Position numbers and translations under genes: made by a program. The notes under the pieces were generated by a model. The model worked only from the letters and a program-made list of their open reading frames with translations. It was not told where the DNA came from and did not search any database. A stretch of DNA of 64,000 bases, from positions 2,898 through 66,897 of the forward strand of contig DKVL01000071.1 of NCBI GenBank assembly GCA_002491195.1, in the 5' to 3' direction. The stretch's first letter is position 1. Each line of letters opens with the position of its first letter. This DNA is from Lachnospiraceae bacterium UBA7179. Lineage in GTDB: Bacteria; Bacillota; Clostridia; Lachnospirales; Lachnospiraceae. This document shows positions 61,152 to 64,000 of this stretch, piece after piece.

Positions 61152-63056
61152 TTGTCACTTGCGAATGGTTTTCTTCCGATGACGATGGAAGAAGTACTGG
61201 AGCTTGGAATAGAGCAGTTGGATTTCATATATGTTACAGGAGATGCCTATGTGGATCACCCATCTTTTGGACATGCAATTATTACGCGTCTTCTTTGCGC
61301 ATATGGATATCATGTCGGAATCATATCACAGCCGGACTGGAAAAATGACGAGAGTATCACCGTCTTAGGAACACCTCGTCTTGGCTTTCTGGTATCCTCC
61401 GGGAACATGGATTCCATGGTAAATCATTATTATGTGTCCAAAAAGCACCGGGAGACAGATGCCTACACGCCTGGCGGCGCCGCGTACAAAAGGCCAGACC
61501 ACGCTACAGTTGTATATAGCAATCTGATTCGAAAAAAATATAAGGACACACCGATTATCATCGGCGGAATCGAGGCAAGTCTCCGTCGCATGGCACATTA
61601 TGATTACTGGTCGGATTCCTTCAAGCGGTCCATTCTGCTTGACAGCCAGGCGGACATCATCTCCTATGGCATGGGGGAAAAATCAATGATAGAAATTGCC
61701 GATGCTCTCAACAGCGGCATATCTGTGAAGGACTTATCCTTTATTGCAGGAACCGTTTATAAAACAAAAGATCTCACGGGTCTTTACGATTATGAGATGC
61801 TGCCTTCTTATGAAGATATGGTGGCTGATAAACGATTGTACGCGAAAAGTTTCAAAACACAGCACGACAATACCGACCCATATAATGGAAAGATCTTAAT
61901 AGAACCTTATTCAAACGGAGTATATGTTGTGCAGAATGTCCCCCAGAAGCCACTTTCGACGCAGGAGATGGACGATATCTATGCACTTCCGTACCAGAGA
62001 ACCTATCATCCTTCCTATGAAGCGCAGGGCGGTGTGCCAGCGATCGCAGAAGTTAAGTTTTCTCTGGTCAGCAATCGCGGGTGTTTTGGCGGATGTAATT
62101 TCTGTGCACTTACCTTTCATCAGGGACGGATCGTACAAGTACGCAGCCACGAATCCATTATAGAAGAGGCCAGACGCATCACACAGGATAGGGATTTTAA
62201 GGGGTATATTCACGATGTGGGCGGGCCGACAGCCAATTTCCGACAGCCCTCCTGCCAGAAGCAGCTGCAGGCTGGTGTCTGTAAGCACAGGCAATGTCTG
62301 TGTCCCAAGCCATGTCCGAATCTCGAAGTCGACCATTCGGATTATCTGTCGCTTTTGCGCAAGCTTCGGAATCTTCCGAATGTCAAGAAAGTATTCATAC
62401 GTTCTGGAATACGATTTGATTATCTGATGCTGGATCAGGACGATGCCTTTTTCAGAGAGCTTGTGGAACACCACATCAGCGGACAGCTCAAGGTGGCGCC
62501 AGAGCATATCTGCGATGCGGTTTTATCCAAAATGGGCAAACCAGAAAAAGCTGTGTATGCGACATTCACGGAAAAATATAACAGACTGAATCAGAAGATC
62601 GGCAAAACTCAATTTTTAGTGCCCTATTTTATGTCCTCACACCCTGGTTCTACACTGAAAGAGGCTGTGGCGCTTGCGGAGTATATAAGGGATATTGGCT
62701 ATATGCCGGAACAGGTGCAGGATTTCTATCCCACACCGTCAACCATGTCAACCGTAATGTATTATACAGAAGTGGATCCTGAGACAATGAAGCCGGTTTA
62801 TGTCTGCAAAAATCCGCATGAAAAAGCGATGCAGCGGGCGCTGATTCAATATCGCAATCCTAAGAGTTATGATCTTGTGCGGGAAGCGCTAAGACTTGCA
62901 GGACGGGAAGACTTGATTGGTTTTGACAGAAAGTGTTTGATTAAGCCGCGAAAAATGGCAGGAGAAAGTACACATGATAAGGAACACCGAAACAAAAGCA
63001 GGAAAAGAACCATTCGAAATGTTCACAAACAAAAGAAGATTACCGGAGGCCATTGA
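61152..63056 (+). CDS. YgiQ-family radical SAM protein
   Basis: 634 residues from a TTG start (AGGAGG seven-plus bases upstream). YgiQ opening FIYVTGDAYVDHPSFGHAIITRLL; radical SAM cluster motif CFGGCNFC (CxxxCxxC); Arg/Gly-rich motifs VRSHESIIEEARRI; C-terminal CKNPHEKAMQRALIQYRNPKSYDLV. Contains the extra N-terminal domain of the family. The substrate is not known. Stop overlaps the candidate TTG start of the next gene. Confidence 0.93.
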   Translation: MSLANGFLPMTMEEVLELGIEQLDFIYVTGDAYVDHPSFGHAIITRLLCAYGYHVGIISQPDWKNDESITVLGTPRLGFLVSSGNMDSMVNHYYVSKKHRETDAYTPGGAAYKRPDHATVVYSNLIRKKYKDTPIIIGGIEASLRRMAHYDYWSDSFKRSILLDSQADIISYGMGEKSMIEIADALNSGISVKDLSFIAGTVYKTKDLTGLYDYEMLPSYEDMVADKRLYAKSFKTQHDNTDPYNGKILIEPYSNGVYVVQNVPQKPLSTQEMDDIYALPYQRTYHPSYEAQGGVPAIAEVKFSLVSNRGCFGGCNFCALTFHQGRIVQVRSHESIIEEARRITQDRDFKGYIHDVGGPTANFRQPSCQKQLQAGVCKHRQCLCPKPCPNLEVDHSDYLSLLRKLRNLPNVKKVFIRSGIRFDYLMLDQDDAFFRELVEHHISGQLKVAPEHICDAVLSKMGKPEKAVYATFTEKYNRLNQKIGKTQFLVPYFMSSHPGSTLKEAVALAEYIRDIGYMPEQVQDFYPTPSTMSTVMYYTEVDPETMKPVYVCKNPHEKAMQRALIQYRNPKSYDLVREALRLAGREDLIGFDRKCLIKPRKMAGESTHDKEHRNKSRKRTIRNVHKQKKITGGH

Positions 63057-64000
63057 CTGACCTGGTAAGCCAAAAAAGAAACGGAGGAAACAAAATAAAA
63101 GATTCTACAAAAACACTTGATTTATCTTATGCGCAACATCTTAGAGAATTAGTTGCAAAAGCCGCAAACGTGGATCGTGACTATAAGGTTTTTGGGGCAA
63201 AGTCCCACAAATATCGCTTAAATCCTACGGTCTCTATAGAAGAGGTTCAACAGTTCGAGCAGGAATATCATTTAACGCTGCCAGAAGAGTATGTCTTTTT
63301 TCTGACAAAAGTTGGCAACGGCGGCGCTGGTCCCTATTATGGACTGTATTCCCTGAAAACGCTCAGAATATATAACGGCGATAATCAATTCAATAACAAT
63401 CCGGTTTTTATTGACAACAATCTAACACTGGAAACATGGAATCAAAAAGTCCATGATTTGTACGATGATGATTGCAATGGTACTGATGACAACGATGCAT
63501 GGGATCGGATCGAGGCAGAAATATTGGCAGGGGTACTGGTTATTGGGACGCAGGGATGTACTTATGATCATCTGTTAATGTGCAAGGGGAGCGAAACTGG
63601 GAAGATTGTGTACGATAACAATGACTGGACTCCGGATTGTCCGCCGTTTTTGACAGGAATGACTTTTCTGGACTGGTATGAACAGTATTTTGAGGAAATC
63701 ATTGCCGGCAATGATATTACTTCTTATGGCTATATAAGACTGGGGACGGAGGCGGAGCTTTTAAATGCATACAGCTGTGCCAAAGAGTTAAAGGAAAAAT
63801 CCAAAATTCTTTCGGGCCTGTTTCGCTTTGAAAAGCTTTCTGACGATACGATTATGTTCTTGGAAGGTATAACTGATCAAGAGCTTGATTCCGCACGCGT
63901 TCAGCTGCTTTTCAAAAATGATATCAAAAGAGGTCTCCTGGTGTTTGAAAACCTGCTGGAAAGACAACATACCGACGCAGTAGTTGACTGTGCCCGAAAA
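63053..64000 (+). CDS. SMI1/KNR4 (SUKH)-type protein, runs off right edge
   Basis: Open to the window end (~315 codons visible). SUKH-type pattern: VSIEEVQQFEQEYHLTLPEEYVFFLTKVGNGGAGPYYGLYSL, then WDRIEAEILAGVLVIGTQGCTYDHLLMCKG and MTFLDWYEQYFEEI. SUKH proteins include toxin-immunity proteins and general adaptors. Start unclear: TTG 63053 has a cramped site; GGAGG at 63083-63087 lies 7 bases before an in-frame ATA (63095), which suits a rare or mutated start. No ATG occurs in the first ~150 codons. C-terminal part after ~residue 220 is helical. Confidence 0.7.
   Translation, partial: MTDLVSQKRNGGNKIKDSTKTLDLSYAQHLRELVAKAANVDRDYKVFGAKSHKYRLNPTVSIEEVQQFEQEYHLTLPEEYVFFLTKVGNGGAGPYYGLYSLKTLRIYNGDNQFNNNPVFIDNNLTLETWNQKVHDLYDDDCNGTDDNDAWDRIEAEILAGVLVIGTQGCTYDHLLMCKGSETGKIVYDNNDWTPDCPPFLTGMTFLDWYEQYFEEIIAGNDITSYGYIRLGTEAELLNAYSCAKELKEKSKILSGLFRFEKLSDDTIMFLEGITDQELDSARVQLLFKNDIKRGLLVFENLLERQHTDAVVDCARK

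Overview
The window looks like chromosome from a Gram-positive, low-to-mid-GC gut-type clostridium, most likely a Lachnospiraceae member. This is inferred from strong GGAGG-type ribosome binding sites, frequent GTG/TTG starts, sporulation-type genes (GerW/YtfJ-like, YlbJ-like, DUF2953), and the gene orders rpmB-Asp23-DAK2/FakA-like-recG-degV and rsmD-coaD. No rRNA, tRNA, CRISPR array or intact insertion sequence was seen.

Layout. (1) 1-4.1 kb is a mobile-element scrapyard: the C-terminus of a serine-recombinase-like protein, a sigma-70 family factor, a HicAB toxin-antitoxin module between two diverged ~180-200 bp direct repeats, a Fic-domain protein, a truncated S66 peptidase, and a truncated phosphoesterase abutting a fragment of a second sigma gene. 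(2) 4.1-18 kb is accessory: acetyltransferase, DUF1963-like protein, an orphan DarT1-associated NADAR-type antitoxin, a DinB-like protein, then a regulator/kinase/ABC transporter/permease/serine-hydrolase block whose internal promoter carries three GACAAG repeats at 11-bp steps. A DUF1848 protein and a one-chain ABC exporter follow. (3) 18-29.2 kb: a MutS2-like protein without Smr domain, an apparent sigma-region-2/membrane chimera, an MFS efflux pump behind a leader peptide and alternative hairpins (candidate translational attenuator), an XRE-zinc-ribbon protein, a BlaI/BlaR1-like regulatory pair with two operator dyads and an unusually large sensor, lipoproteins, and DUF218 and DUF308 membrane proteins.

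(4) 29.4-64 kb is mostly core genome: ilvB-ilvN-ilvN-ilvC, ruvAB, zapA, a U32 peptidase, and a single polypeptide joining a SEDS (FtsW/RodA) polymerase to a class B penicillin-binding transpeptidase, the most striking gene here. Then come a CheX-like/CheY pair, a NUDIX protein, a sporulation-associated cluster, rpmB, Asp23, DAK2/FakA-like, recG, degV, pta, a type IIA topoisomerase pair (ParE/ParC-like), rsmD, coaD, a coiled-coil protein, an amidase, YlbJ-like, an RsuA-family pseudouridine synthase, a YgiQ radical SAM protein, and a SUKH-type protein running off the right edge.

Working together: zapA, the SEDS-PBP fusion and the amidase are envelope growth and division functions. RuvAB, RecG, MutS2-like and the topoisomerase are DNA maintenance. 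The left third is a collection of defence, stress and resistance modules in which several genes are broken or chimeric, consistent with repeated insertion and deletion. All assignments are by eye from motifs and family knowledge; no database search was run.
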